Origin: Halieaceae bacterium
GTDB lineage: Bacteria; Pseudomonadota; Gammaproteobacteria; Pseudomonadales; Halieaceae
Direction of reading: 5' to 3'
DNA: 12,206 nt
NCBI GenBank assembly: GCA_003331685.1
Contig: QOPK01000054.1
Location: 1 to 12,206, forward strand
Shown here piece after piece: positions 1 through 9,134 of this stretch; position 1 is the stretch's first letter, and each line of letters opens with the position of its first letter. Both the position numbers and the translations under genes were made by a program. A model generated the notes under the pieces. That model worked only from the letters and a program-made list of their open reading frames with translations. It did no database searches and was not told the DNA's origin.

Positions 1-1
1 C

Positions 2-688
2 GCAGACTTTGTGACGGAGGTCGACATCGCATCGGAGAAGGAAATTCTCTATCAGCTGGGTAAAACTTACCCCGATCATCGCTTTCTATGCGAAGAAAGC
101 GGTCTATCTGGGAATGAGGACTCCGAATACACCTGGGTAATTGATCCGCTAGACGGCACCAGCAACTTTCTGCGGGGCATCCCCCACTACGCGATCAGTA
201 TTGCCTGTTTGCATCGCGGTAAGATCGAGCACGCCGTGGTCTACGACCCGGTGCGGCGGGAAGAGTTTATCGCCTCGCGCGGCCGCGGGGCGCAAGTGAA
301 TGGCCACCGGATTCGCGTTGGCAGTCGACAGGAGCTCACCGATTCGCTGATTGGCACCGGAGTGCCTTTTTTGGGGCACTGCGACGAGCACCTCGACTGG
401 TATACCCAATCCCTCGCTGCAGTTACGGGTCGCTCCATGGGGATTCGCCGGGCCGGTGCCGCCTCGCTGGATCTAGCGTATGTCGCGGCTGGTCGCCTGG
501 ACGGGTTTTGGGAGATGGGCCTGAACGAGTGGGATATCGCCGCAGGCGCGTTATTGATTCGCGAGGCTGGCGGACTGGTCACGGACTTGTCGGGTGGTGA
601 GGGCTGGTATGACAGTGGCAATGTCGTATGCGGCAACAGCAAGCTGATGCGGCAGCTGCTGCCGTTGGTCAAGTGGTCCGCTGCCTAG
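2..688 (+). CDS. suhB: Inositol-1-monophosphatase family protein SuhB, 5'-truncated by window edge
   Basis: Mg2+-dependent phosphatase of the IMPase/FBPase fold; SuhB hydrolyses inositol monophosphates and in enterics also takes part in rRNA transcription antitermination. The reading frame is open to the left edge: the first visible residues are ADFVTEVD, a conserved internal IMPase segment, so the GTG at 11 is an internal valine codon and roughly 40 N-terminal residues are missing (E. coli SuhB has 267 aa; about 228 are visible). Metal-site motifs are all present: EESG (about residue 33 of the visible part), the signature DPLDGTSNF (about 49-57), and NEWDIAAGALLI near the C-terminus with its metal-binding Asp. 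The gene ends with TAG and converges on secF across a 22-bp gap with no clear terminator. In pseudomonads suhB also lies close to secDF. Family assignment is firm; the exact in vivo role is by homology. Confidence 0.93.
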   Translation, partial: ADFVTEVDIASEKEILYQLGKTYPDHRFLCEESGLSGNEDSEYTWVIDPLDGTSNFLRGIPHYAISIACLHRGKIEHAVVYDPVRREEFIASRGRGAQVNGHRIRVGSRQELTDSLIGTGVPFLGHCDEHLDWYTQSLAAVTGRSMGIRRAGAASLDLAYVAAGRLDGFWEMGLNEWDIAAGALLIREAGGLVTDLSGGEGWYDSGNVVCGNSKLMRQLLPLVKWSAA

Positions 689-710
689 AGATTTATTACC
701 GACCAGAGTC

Positions 711-1625
711 TCAGGGCATTAAGCCTTCCTGATCGGCACCCTCACGTTCCGGCACCATCACATCCTCTTTACTCACACCCAATTGCAACAGGGTAGTGGC
801 TGCCACATACATGGAAGAGTAGGTTCCCACCGCGACACCCACCAACAGCGCTACGGCAAAACCAAAAATCATTTCCCCGCCAAACAAGGCGAGCGCGGCC
901 AGCACCAGCAACGTGGTTAAAGAAGTGACCAGCGTGCGGCCTAAAGTTTCGGTCAGCGAAATATCGATCACCTCTCCAGGGCTGGCGCGTCGTATTTTCC
1001 GAAGGTTCTCCCGGATGCGGTCGGACACCACAATCGTGTCATTCAGCGAATAACCCACCACTGCCAAAAGCGCCGCCAGCACAGTCAGGTCAAATTCCAA
1101 GCCTGTAAGCGAGAAGAAACCCAGGGTAAAGATCACATCGTGTGCCAAGGCGATCACCGCGCCGAGCGCAAACTTGATCTGGAAGCGGAAGGCGACATAA
1201 AGCATCACCAAACCAAGTGCGGTGAGCATGGCGATACCGCCGTCGTCTCTCAGCTCCTCGCCCACCTGGGGTCCGACAAATTCGATCCGGCGCAGCTCGA
1301 TGCTCATCTCGGTCGCTGCCCGAAGCTTGTCGACCATCAACGCACCCTGCGCATCCGAATACCCGTCGGGCAAGCGCACCAACACATCCTTGTCCGTACC
1401 AAAGCTGACCACCACGGCACCTTCGTAACCTTCCTGATCCAGAACCGCGCGAATCGCACCTAGATCAGCGCTATCGCTATAGGCGACCTCGACTAGGGTG
1501 CCGCCCGTGAAATCTAAGCCCCAGTTCAATTGCTTTACGGCGAGCGAACCAGCTGCCGCCAACAGTGCGGCCACGGAGAGCGCCACGGCCACCCAGCGCC
1601 ATTTCATGAACGGTATAGCTTTCAT
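711..1625 (-). CDS. secF: Protein translocase subunit SecF
   Basis: Inner-membrane partner of SecD; the SecDF complex uses the proton gradient to help pull preproteins out of SecYEG on the periplasmic side. The 304-aa protein (E. coli SecF: 323) has an N-terminal membrane helix (about residues 10-30), the conserved GLDFTGGTLVEV just after it (36-47), a small periplasmic domain, and five further hydrophobic helices from about residue 130 on. The hallmark fourth-helix stretch AALLAVVGYSLNDTIVVSDR is present. The start ATG overlaps the secD stop (ATGA, 1622-1625) and is preceded by a strong Shine-Dalgarno AAGGAG (1638-1633 on the minus strand, 7 nt spacing), so the two are translationally coupled. 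Last gene of the purL-secD-secF block; it converges on suhB. Confidence 0.97.
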   Translation of the reverse strand: MKAIPFMKWRWVAVALSVAALLAAAGSLAVKQLNWGLDFTGGTLVEVAYSDSADLGAIRAVLDQEGYEGAVVVSFGTDKDVLVRLPDGYSDAQGALMVDKLRAATEMSIELRRIEFVGPQVGEELRDDGGIAMLTALGLVMLYVAFRFQIKFALGAVIALAHDVIFTLGFFSLTGLEFDLTVLAALLAVVGYSLNDTIVVSDRIRENLRKIRRASPGEVIDISLTETLGRTLVTSLTTLLVLAALALFGGEMIFGFAVALLVGVAVGTYSSMYVAATTLLQLGVSKEDVMVPEREGADQEGLMP

Positions 1626-3529
1626 GCGGGCGCTCCTTCGGTGCTGGATCGTTTGTTGCCGATGCCGCCGATCGCCAGTGACTTCACCCGGCGACCGCCG
1701 TAGATAAGATTGACCAGTGCGCGGGTACCCATGATCGAAGAGAACATGGATGTGATGATGCCGACCGAGAGAGTGACGGCGAAGCCTTTGATCGGTCCGG
1801 TACCGATGGCGTAAAGAATAATGGCCACAATCAGGGTTGTGATATTGGCATCAAGAATCGTCACGATCGCACGATCAAAACCCTGTGTGATCGCCGTTTG
1901 CGGCGGTGAACCGCTGCGAATCTCCTCACGAATCCGCGCGAAGATCAGCACATTGGCGTCCACCGCCATACCGACGGTCAGCACGATACCCGCAATACCG
2001 GGCAGCGTGAGCGTGGCACCCAGCAGGGACATTATGCCAACCAACAAGACCAGGTTGCCCGACAGCGCAATCACTGCGGCTATGCCGAATACGCGGTAGT
2101 AAAGAATCATAAACACAACGACCAACGCTAAACCGACCTGCACCGACTTTATGCCAAGGCGAATATTCTCGGCACCCAATGAGGGGCCAACCGTGCGCTC
2201 TTCCACAAAAGTGATGGGTGCTGCCAGCGCACCGGCGCGCAGCATGAGCGCCAGTTCGGAGGATTCAGCCGGATTATCGAGGCCCGTAATCTGGAACTGC
2301 GCGCCCAGCGCGGACTGAATCACCGGCGCGGTGAGCAGTCTCTTTTCATCATAGGGAATGCGGACAGCCACCTCTTCACCCGACTCATCCTGCTCATAGC
2401 GGGTGCGGTATTTTCTCTCGATGAACAACACGCCCATGCGGCGCTTGACGTTGGCGCGGGTCGCCCGCGACATCAGCATGCCGCCCTCACCGTCGAGGCT
2501 GATCATCACGTTGGGCTGACCGTTCTGGTCAAATCCGGCCTGCGCATTAGACACGCTCTCGCCTGTAATAATGACGTCACGCTCCAGCCACTCCGTCATG
2601 CCTCCGCGATTAGCGCTGCGATACTCGAATCGCTGGCGCTCTGTAATCGGCGCATTCGCCTCGGCGACCAACCGGAATTCCAGATTCGCGACCTTCCCCA
2701 AAATACGCTTCGCCTCGGCGGTGTCCTGAATGCCAGGTAGCTCCACAACAATGCGATTAGCACCCTGTCGTTGCACCAACGGCTCGGATACACCCAACTC
2801 GTTCACGCGGTTGCGAATGGTGGTCAGGTTTTGTGCCACGGCGTAGTCAACTACCTCTTTGATCGTTTGCTCTGTGACTTCTGCATAGAGCGACCAGGTT
2901 TCGCCTTCGTCCACGCGATCCAGAAAGAGCTCGGGGTACATGTCCACCACCTCTCGACGAGCGGCTTCACGATCGGCCTCGGTACGGAACTGCATAGCAA
3001 CTTTCTGACCATCCAGACTGATTCGACCACGAATACGTTCCTCGCGGAGTCGCTTCTGGATACCAGTTTCATACTGGTTAAGCTTGCGCTCGGCTGCTGC
3101 CGCGACATCGACTTCAAGCTTGAAGTGCACGCCACCGCTCAGATCTAGCCCGAGCTTCATGGGCGAGGCGCCGCCATCCATCAGCCAGTCAGGCGTGGTA
3201 GGCGCGAGGTTCAGCGCGACGATAAAGCCGTCGCCCAGTTCCCGCGCCAAAATAGCCTGCGCTCGCAACTGTTGCTCGCGATCATTCAGCCGCAACAGGG
3301 CTGATTTACCCTGATTTTGCAGCTCTTTACCGAAAGAGCCGATTCCCGCCTCGGTCAGCGCTGTCTCCGCCCTCGTAAGCACCCGCTCGTCGATCTGTTG
3401 CGCACTGCTGGCGCCGGCAATTTGCAGCGCCGGGTCAGGGGCATACAGATTGGGCGCGGCGTAATAAAAGCCAAACAGCAACACGAGGAGGATGAGCAAG
3501 TTTTTCCACAGGGGATAACGGTTTGTCAT
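1622..3529 (-). CDS. secD: Protein translocase subunit SecD
   Basis: Larger subunit of the SecDF proton-driven export motor. The 635-aa protein (E. coli SecD: 615) begins MTNRYPLWKN followed by a membrane helix (about 10-27), matching the E. coli start, so the ATG at 3529 is kept even though only a weak Shine-Dalgarno is visible. Seen in order: conserved GLDLSGGVHFKLEVD (127-141), a large periplasmic region including TTIRNRVNELGVSEP and the VVELPGI motif, then five C-terminal helices. The helix with GMAVDANVLIFARIREE carries Asp524, the equivalent of the proton-relay Asp519 of E. coli. Overlaps secF by 4 bp. The upstream neighbour is purL (90-nt gap) and not yajC, which usually precedes secD. 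It could be read from the purL promoter or from an unrecognised promoter in the gap. Confidence 0.97.
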   Translation of the reverse strand: MTNRYPLWKNLLILLVLLFGFYYAAPNLYAPDPALQIAGASSAQQIDERVLTRAETALTEAGIGSFGKELQNQGKSALLRLNDREQQLRAQAILARELGDGFIVALNLAPTTPDWLMDGGASPMKLGLDLSGGVHFKLEVDVAAAAERKLNQYETGIQKRLREERIRGRISLDGQKVAMQFRTEADREAARREVVDMYPELFLDRVDEGETWSLYAEVTEQTIKEVVDYAVAQNLTTIRNRVNELGVSEPLVQRQGANRIVVELPGIQDTAEAKRILGKVANLEFRLVAEANAPITERQRFEYRSANRGGMTEWLERDVIITGESVSNAQAGFDQNGQPNVMISLDGEGGMLMSRATRANVKRRMGVLFIERKYRTRYEQDESGEEVAVRIPYDEKRLLTAPVIQSALGAQFQITGLDNPAESSELALMLRAGALAAPITFVEERTVGPSLGAENIRLGIKSVQVGLALVVVFMILYYRVFGIAAVIALSGNLVLLVGIMSLLGATLTLPGIAGIVLTVGMAVDANVLIFARIREEIRSGSPPQTAITQGFDRAIVTILDANITTLIVAIILYAIGTGPIKGFAVTLSVGIITSMFSSIMGTRALVNLIYGGRRVKSLAIGGIGNKRSSTEGAPA

Positions 3530-3619
3530 CGGAATTACTTGAGCGCTGGCGAGGCAGCGTCCGCATGATTGAACAGGCGCGGAGTGTAACGACTCAGTGG
3601 CGCCAAAACCATGTAACAG
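3530..3619 (-). other. purL-secD intergenic gap, no gene
   Basis: The 90 bp between the purL stop and the secD start hold no open reading frame with a plausible product. An imperfect hairpin is visible (3576-3580 GGCGC with 3600-3604 GCGCC, inner GAGT 3582-3585 with ACTC 3592-3595), but no U-run follows it in the direction of purL transcription, so it is not a convincing terminator. I see no well-spaced -35/-10 pair for secD here. Read-through from purL is the simplest expectation. Confidence 0.4.
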
Positions 3620-6600
3620 TTACCCAAGCCAAACCCGCGCATTGCGGAAGAGTCGCATCCATCCAGAGTCGGTTTCCCATTCGGAGGGACACCAGGATAG
3701 TTGCGCAGCACGGAAGACGCGCTCTGGATGCGGCATCATGATGGTGATTCGCCCGTCCTCATTACAGAGGCCCGTGATGCCATCCGGGGATCCATTGGGG
3801 TTGTAGGGATAAGTACCGGCGACCTTCAGATCGTGATCGATAAAGCGCATAGCTACCAAACCCGCGTCTTCCAATGAGGCCTGCTCCTCGGGCGAGGCAA
3901 ACTGCGCGCGCCCTTCTCCATGGGCCACCACGATAGGCAGGTGCGAGCCTTCCATACCGGACAGCAGCACTGACGGCGATGCCTCCACTTCAACCAGCGA
4001 CAGGCGGGCCTCGTACTGCTCAGAGCGATTACGCGCAAAGCGCGGCCAGTGATCAGTCCCGGGAATAATTTCCTGGAGCGCGGACAGCATCTGACAACCG
4101 TTACAGACTCCCAAGGCGAAAGTGTCGGTCCGCGCGAAAAACTGCTCAAACCGGGAGCGGACTGCCTCATTAAATAAAATGCTTTTTGCCCAGCCTTCTC
4201 CGGCACCCAGCACATCGCCATAGGAGAAGCCGCCGCAAGCCGCCAGTCCATGACAATCAGACAGATCCTGCCGGCCGGCAATGAGATCGCTCATATGCAC
4301 ATCGACCGCCGTAAATCCGGCGCGGTCAAAGGCCGCCGCCATCTCCATCTGGCCGTTGACGCCCTGCTCACGCAGCACCGCAATACGGGGGCGGTGTCCG
4401 GTAGCGATAAAAGGCGCGGCAATGTCAGCGTTACAGTCGTAGCTGAGTTGGGCGGAGAGACCAGGATCCTGTGCCTGAATGGCTGCAAATTCCTGATCCG
4501 CGCAATCGGCGTTGTCGCGGACACGGGCAATGGCATGGCTGGTCTCTGCCCACAGCGACTGCAGCGCTGCTCGCCGGCTGTCGATCAACTCGAACTGCGG
4601 GGTATTCACCACAATGCGCCCGTCGGCCCGCGGCATCGCAATGCGGGTCACCGCTTCTCCAAGCCCGACCGCCTCGGCACAAGCCAAGACATCGGAGACA
4701 TGTTCGGTCGCCACCTGCAAGACAGCGCCCGCCTCTTCACTAAAAAGCCTCGCATTGGCCTGATCTGGCGAGATATCGAGATCCACCTGCAGCCCGCAAC
4801 GCCCCGCAAATGCCATCTCCAACAGAGTGACCAGCAAGCCACCGTCAGAGCGGTCGTGGTAGGCAAGCACCCAATCGCTGTCCTTGATCTTCTTCATAAG
4901 CTCGAAGAACGCATGAACGTCCTCAGGGGCGACGTCGGGAGCCGTGCTGCCCATTTGTTGCCACACCTGCGCGAGCACCGAGCCACCCATTCGGTCCTGC
5001 CCGCGGCCCAGATCGACCAGCAATAAGACCGAATCCTCGCGCGGAGATAAGACCGGTGTCAGGACCGAGCGAACGTCATCACAGGGGGCAAATGCCGACA
5101 CAATCAGCGAGACGGGTGCAGTCACAGCGCGGTCTTCACCCTCTTCCCGCCACACGGTGCGCATGGACATAGAGTCCTTGCCGACGGGGATCGTAATGCC
5201 CAGAGCAGGACAAAAATCGCGGCCCACGGCGGCGACCGTGTCGTAGAGGATCGCGTCATCACCTGCGTAGCCCGCCGCACACATCCAGTTTGCGGACAGC
5301 TTAATGTCACTCAGTGATGCAATCGGCGCAGCCAGAATATTGGTGATCGCCTCGGCCACCGCCATGCGGCCCGACGCGGGTCCGTCCAATAGCGCCAGAG
5401 GCGTGCGCTCACCCATCGCCATGGCCTCGCCCAGATGCGTGTCAAGCGACACGGTGGTGACGGCACAATCCGCCACGGGCACCTGCCAGGGACCCACCAT
5501 TTGATCCCGGGCCACCATACCCGTGACGCTGCGATCACCAATCGTAATGAGGAAGCTCTTCGACGCCACCGCCGGGAAGGTCAGCACCCGCTCAAGCGAT
5601 TCCGGCAAGGAGACTGCGCTGGCATCGAAGCCATCACTGAGCGGCGGCCTGCGCGAGGCCCGCCGGTGCATCTTAGGCGGCTTGCCAAACAACACTGACA
5701 TGGGCAGATCGACCGGGTCATTATTGAACTGGCGGTCCGTCACCGACAGATGATGGGCTTCCGTCGCTTCACCGACGACCGCATAGGGGCAGCGCTCCCG
5801 CTCACAGATCGATTCAAATCGCGCCAGCTGATCGGGCTCTACCGCCAGCACATAACGCTCCTGCGATTCGTTACACCAGATCTCAAGTGGCGTCATGCCC
5901 GGTTCATCATTGGGCACATCGCGGAGCTCGAAGCGCCCTCCCCGGCCCCCGTCCTTGACCAGCTCGGGCAACGCATTGCTGAGCCCCCCCGCACCCACGT
6001 CGTGGATAAAGGCAATGGGATTATCAGAGCCCAGACTCCAGCAACGGTCAATGACCTCCTGACAGCGGCGCTGTATTTCAGGGTTTTGTCGCTGCACCGA
6101 GGCAAAGTCGAGATCCTCCGCACTGTCCCCGCTCGCCATAGATGACGCTGCACCGCCGCCCAGACCAATCAGCATCGCAGGGCCACCCAACACCACCAAT
6201 TTGGCGCCAGCCGAATAGTCGCCTTTGTCGACGTGCTCGGTGCGCACGTTGCCGAACCCACCGGCGATCATGATGGGCTTGTGATATCCCCTGACGCCGT
6301 CGGCAGTCTGCGTTTCAAACGTTCGGAAGTAGCCTGCGAGATTGGGCCTGCCGAACTCATTGTTAAAGGCCGCAGCGCCGATCGGCCCCTCGGTCATGAT
6401 ATTCAGTGGCGAAACAATTCGGCCGGGGCGGCCATAACCTAGCTCCCACGGTCGCGGTTTGTCTGGGAGCTCCAAATGGGAGACCGAAAAACCCACCAGC
6501 CCGACCTTGGGTCGCGAGCCACGTCCCACCGCGCCTTCGTCACGAATCTCGCCTCCAGAGCCGGTACCCGCACCCGCAAAGGGCGAAATCGCTGTGGGGT

Positions 6601-7492
6601 GATTGTGCGTCTCCACTTTCATCAATAGATGAATCGACTCGTCGTGGAATCGCCAGACTTGATCAGCGACGTCTGGAAAGAACCGGCCTGCCCGATGGCC
6701 TGCCACGACGGCGGCGTTATCGGAGTAAGCTGACAATACGTTGTCGCCACCGACTTTATGGGTGTGCCGGATCATGGCAAACAGAGAGTGATCCTGCTGC
6801 GCACCGTCGATCTCCCAGCTGGCGTTAAAAATTTTGTGACGGCAGTGCTCGGAGTTCGCCTGCGCGAACATCATCAATTCGATGTCCCGGGGGTTACGTC
6901 CCAACGTCGAGAATGCGTCGACGAGGTAGCTGATCTCGTCTTCCGTCAACGCCAAACCCAATTCAGTGTTGGCCCGCGTCAAGGCCGCAGCGCCTCCGGC
7001 CAACAGGTCGACCTCGTTATAGGATCGGGGCGGGGAACGCTCGAACAGGGGTTGTAAATCTGCTAATGAACCGACGACAGTCTCGACCATACGATCATGA
7101 ATCAGGGCATCCAGCGCGGCGGTATCGTCATCTTCCGTGAGGCCGTCAATGCCGAATAGCGTCACCCTCTCGATACGCTCAACCTTGGAGAACCCGCAGT
7201 TATGAGCAATATCAGTGGCTTTACTGGACCAGGGAGAAATCGTGCCAAATCGCGGCGCGACAATGCGCTGTCCCGGCCGCTCCTGTGCGGAGGGGTCAAC
7301 GGCCGTCGCGGTGCCCGGACGAAGCAGCGCCGCCAATCGGTCGTCATCAATGGTCTCACCTGATGCGATGTCTACCGCATAGGCATGCACCACCTCTCGC
7401 AGCGAAAAGGCCAGACCCAGTGCAGAAATGTCGGCCGCCAAGAGTTGAAAACGGGCTGTAGACAGCGCGGAAGATCCGGGCAGGACAAGCAT
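3620..7492 (-). CDS. purL: Phosphoribosylformylglycinamidine synthase (FGAM synthase, large single-chain form)
   Basis: Fourth step of de novo purine synthesis in the cytoplasm: FGAR + glutamine + ATP to FGAM + glutamate + ADP. The 1290-aa length and layout match the gammaproteobacterial single-chain enzyme (E. coli 1295 aa). In order: PurS-like N-terminal domain starting [16 protein letters not shown], linker, synthetase half with [27 protein letters not shown] and [13 protein letters not shown], second synthetase repeat with [11 protein letters not shown], and a C-terminal class I glutamine amidotransferase domain. The amidotransferase triad is intact: Cys1130 in GVCNGCQ, His1255 and Glu1257 in MMPHPER (E. 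coli 1135/1260/1262). An in-frame ATG lies 26 codons upstream, but the start at 7492 fits the family and has Shine-Dalgarno AGGAA 6 nt ahead. Divergent from mltF, as in E. coli; secD and secF follow on the same strand. Confidence 0.98.
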   Translation of the reverse strand: MLVLPGSSALSTARFQLLAADISALGLAFSLREVVHAYAVDIASGETIDDDRLAALLRPGTATAVDPSAQERPGQRIVAPRFGTISPWSSKATDIAHNCGFSKVERIERVTLFGIDGLTEDDDTAALDALIHDRMVETVVGSLADLQPLFERSPPRSYNEVDLLAGGAAALTRANTELGLALTEDEISYLVDAFSTLGRNPRDIELMMFAQANSEHCRHKIFNASWEIDGAQQDHSLFAMIRHTHKVGGDNVLSAYSDNAAVVAGHRAGRFFPDVADQVWRFHDESIHLLMKVETHNHPTAISPFAGAGTGSGGEIRDEGAVGRGSRPKVGLVGFSVSHLELPDKPRPWELGYGRPGRIVSPLNIMTEGPIGAAAFNNEFGRPNLAGYFRTFETQTADGVRGYHKPIMIAGGFGNVRTEHVDKGDYSAGAKLVVLGGPAMLIGLGGGAASSMASGDSAEDLDFASVQRQNPEIQRRCQEVIDRCWSLGSDNPIAFIHDVGAGGLSNALPELVKDGGRGGRFELRDVPNDEPGMTPLEIWCNESQERYVLAVEPDQLARFESICERERCPYAVVGEATEAHHLSVTDRQFNNDPVDLPMSVLFGKPPKMHRRASRRPPLSDGFDASAVSLPESLERVLTFPAVASKSFLITIGDRSVTGMVARDQMVGPWQVPVADCAVTTVSLDTHLGEAMAMGERTPLALLDGPASGRMAVAEAITNILAAPIASLSDIKLSANWMCAAGYAGDDAILYDTVAAVGRDFCPALGITIPVGKDSMSMRTVWREEGEDRAVTAPVSLIVSAFAPCDDVRSVLTPVLSPREDSVLLLVDLGRGQDRMGGSVLAQVWQQMGSTAPDVAPEDVHAFFELMKKIKDSDWVLAYHDRSDGGLLVTLLEMAFAGRCGLQVDLDISPDQANARLFSEEAGAVLQVATEHVSDVLACAEAVGLGEAVTRIAMPRADGRIVVNTPQFELIDSRRAALQSLWAETSHAIARVRDNADCADQEFAAIQAQDPGLSAQLSYDCNADIAAPFIATGHRPRIAVLREQGVNGQMEMAAAFDRAGFTAVDVHMSDLIAGRQDLSDCHGLAACGGFSYGDVLGAGEGWAKSILFNEAVRSRFEQFFARTDTFALGVCNGCQMLSALQEIIPGTDHWPRFARNRSEQYEARLSLVEVEASPSVLLSGMEGSHLPIVVAHGEGRAQFASPEEQASLEDAGLVAMRFIDHDLKVAGTYPYNPNGSPDGITGLCNEDGRITIMMPHPERVFRAAQLSWCPSEWETDSGWMRLFRNARVWLG

Positions 7493-7521
7493 CTGGGGTT
7501 CCTGAGCGAGACAGCACGCAG

Positions 7522-7527
7522 AGTATA
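7522..7527 (-). promoter_or_regulatory. Possible -10 element of the purL promoter
   Basis: On the minus strand the hexamer is TATACT (one mismatch to TATAAT), 29 bp upstream of the purL ATG. It would place the transcript start near 7515 and give a leader of about 23 nt that contains the AGGAA Shine-Dalgarno (7503-7499). The -35 region at the expected distance (about TACCTG, 7550-7545) is a poor match, so an activator or a weak promoter is possible. Confidence 0.4.
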
Positions 7528-7641
7528 CCGTGGAGCTTGGTGTGCAGGTATGCCTGTGGGCCGGAACCAAGACGTTTTCACCTCTTTATTGGCGTCACCG
7601 CGGCACTGCGAGGCGCGCTGTTCCCAGGGCGACCCAGCGCC

Positions 7642-7647
7642 TACAAT
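7642..7647 (+). promoter_or_regulatory. Possible -10 element of the mltF promoter, leaderless arrangement
   Basis: TACAAT (5/6 match to TATAAT) ends 6 bp before the mltF ATG at 7654, so the expected transcription start would fall at or within a base or so of the start codon. No Shine-Dalgarno lies within the usual distance of that ATG (the nearest purine-rich stretch, AGGGCGA, is over 20 nt away). The two facts together suggest a leaderless mRNA. The -35 region (about TGTTCC at 7619-7624) is weak, so this remains a proposal. Confidence 0.4.
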
Positions 7648-7653
7648 CACGGC

Positions 7654-9081
7654 ATGACGCGACTGCTGTTTTGTCTCGCTTGTGCCGGCTCATTGAGCCT
7701 GCTGTCAGCGTGCACCGACTCATCCTTCCTGCCGCCGCTGGCTGCGGGCGAGGAAGTAGTCGTTGTGACCCGCAATTCCCCGACTACTTACTACTTTCAG
7801 GGCGATCGCGCATCGGGGTTCGAATATGCGCTCATCAGAGCATTCGCTCGCGAGTACGAGATGCCAGTGCGTATCAAGGTGGCCTTTAGCCTGCCGGAAT
7901 TGTTCGACATGCTGGCAAGCGGCGAGGCACACCTGGCAGCGGCGGGTCTTAGCCAAAGTGCCGGCCGCGACGCGCGATTTGTTGCATCCCACCCCTACCT
8001 TTATCAGCAACCCCTTGTCGTCTACAAGTCAGGCGCTCTCAGGCCCCGCTCCCTCGATGCGTTAGTGGGGCGCGACATCGTGGTGGTCGCTGGCAGTGTG
8101 CATTTGGAGACGCTTTCTGCGTTGCGACAAGACTTTCCCGAACTGTCTTGGCGTGAAGTTCACGCTGCCGATTCACTCGAATTGATGCAGCTGGTGACAG
8201 ACGAGAAAGCCGACCTGGCGATCGTCGATTCGATTGAATTCGGTATCCAGCAGCAGCTATTCCCCCGCGTGGTCGCCGCCATGGAAATCGGCGATAGCAC
8301 ACCCATTGTTTGGTACCTGCCTGAAGGCAAACACAGTCAGGCATCGCTGGAACTGGTGAATCAATTCATTACCCGCGCCACCGAGAAGGGAAAAATCGCA
8401 CAGCTAAAGCGGGCGCATTTTGGTCGCTGGGAGCACGCTTCCCGGGTTGGCTCACTTACCTTCCAGCGCAAAATGCGCGACGATCTGCCCGAGTGGCAGC
8501 CGCTGCTTGAGACTGTTGCGGAGGAGTACCAGATGAATTGGCGGCTACTTGCTGCCATGGCTTATCAGGAATCGCATTGGGACCCCGATGCCCGCTCGCA
8601 AACCGGTGTGCGCGGGATGATGATGCTCACGCGGATGACCGCAAACGAACTGGGGATAGAGGATCGCACGGACCCTCTCCAGAGTCTGAGGGGCGGTGCG
8701 CGGTTTTTTAAAGACTTGTTGAGACGGCTCCCTTCAGATATCCAAGAGCCCGACCGCACCTTCATGGCGCTGGCCGCCTATAACATTGGCATGGGTCATT
8801 TGGAGGATGCTCGCGTCTTGACCCAGCAGGAGGGCGGCAACCCTCACTTGTGGCCCGATGTGCGCGCGCATCTACCTAAGCTGCAAAATCCCAAGTATTT
8901 TTCCATGACCAAATTCGGTTTTGCGGACGGGGAACAAGCGGCGACCTATGTCGACAACATCCGCCACTACGAGGGGCTGCTGTCATTCAAGGACCTATCG
9001 GAGCGCCGCATCTCGCCGCCGATTCAGGTTGATGCGCTGCTCCCGGATTACCTCCGGCGCGCCGAGCTCCCCGTTCTATAG
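7654..9081 (+). CDS. mltF: Membrane-bound lytic murein transglycosylase F, lipoprotein
   Basis: Outer-membrane-anchored enzyme that cleaves the glycan strand of peptidoglycan between MurNAc and GlcNAc to a 1,6-anhydro end. The 475-aa protein (E. coli MltF: 518) starts with a lipoprotein signal MTRLLFCLACAGSLSLLSAC; the lipobox is LSAC with Cys20 as the lipidated residue, which fixes the start at 7654 rather than at an ATG 39 codons upstream. Residues about 33-260 form a solute-binding (SBP_bac_3-like) regulatory domain, with AHLAAAGLS and the SHPYLYQQPLVVY stretch. Residues about 283-445 form the SLT catalytic domain: Glu306 in AMAYQESHWDP is the catalytic acid, followed by GVRGMMMLT and the ALAAYNIGMGHLEDAR motif. 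Position between purL (divergent) and tadA (convergent) matches the E. coli neighbourhood. Confidence 0.96.
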   Translation: MTRLLFCLACAGSLSLLSACTDSSFLPPLAAGEEVVVVTRNSPTTYYFQGDRASGFEYALIRAFAREYEMPVRIKVAFSLPELFDMLASGEAHLAAAGLSQSAGRDARFVASHPYLYQQPLVVYKSGALRPRSLDALVGRDIVVVAGSVHLETLSALRQDFPELSWREVHAADSLELMQLVTDEKADLAIVDSIEFGIQQQLFPRVVAAMEIGDSTPIVWYLPEGKHSQASLELVNQFITRATEKGKIAQLKRAHFGRWEHASRVGSLTFQRKMRDDLPEWQPLLETVAEEYQMNWRLLAAMAYQESHWDPDARSQTGVRGMMMLTRMTANELGIEDRTDPLQSLRGGARFFKDLLRRLPSDIQEPDRTFMALAAYNIGMGHLEDARVLTQQEGGNPHLWPDVRAHLPKLQNPKYFSMTKFGFADGEQAATYVDNIRHYEGLLSFKDLSERRISPPIQVDALLPDYLRRAELPVL

Positions 9082-9101
9082 TGGCGCTATATTGAGCGCC
9101 A
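9082..9101 (+). terminator. Hairpin directly after mltF, possible weak terminator
   Basis: A perfect 7-bp inverted repeat, TGGCGCT (9082-9088) and AGCGCCA (9095-9101) with a 6-nt loop, begins at the base after the mltF stop codon, in the 53-bp gap between the convergent mltF and tadA genes. The sequence after it (GCGTTTAGTTCC) is only moderately T-rich, so intrinsic termination would be inefficient; on the tadA side there is no T-run. It may also just protect mRNA 3' ends. Confidence 0.4.
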
Positions 9102-9134
9102 GCGTTTAGTTCCGCCTGTGCATCTGATGGCGCC

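Noticed and set aside
241..672. 143-codon open frame on the - strand inside suhB
   Set aside because: Antisense shadow of suhB, Ser/Pro/Arg-rich with no motif and no ribosome binding site that stands out.
3576..3604. Intrinsic terminator after purL
   Set aside because: The hairpin is broken by mismatches and has a T-rich stretch before it, not after it, in the direction of purL transcription.
4250..5026. 258-codon open frame on the + strand inside purL
   Set aside because: It is antisense to the purL coding region, has a composition typical of a shadow frame (His/Arg/Gln-rich, no recognisable motif), and purL itself is unmistakable over this stretch.
7565..7585. PurR-like operator around AAGACGTTTTCACC between purL and mltF
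   Set aside because: Only the right half resembles the PurR box; the left half matches poorly, and it lies more than 70 bp from the purL start.
7537..7653. In-frame upstream ATG of mltF at 7537 that would add 39 residues
   Set aside because: The lipoprotein signal with its lipobox starts at 7654; an added basic, unstructured N-terminus would spoil it. The same stretch also overlaps the purL upstream region.
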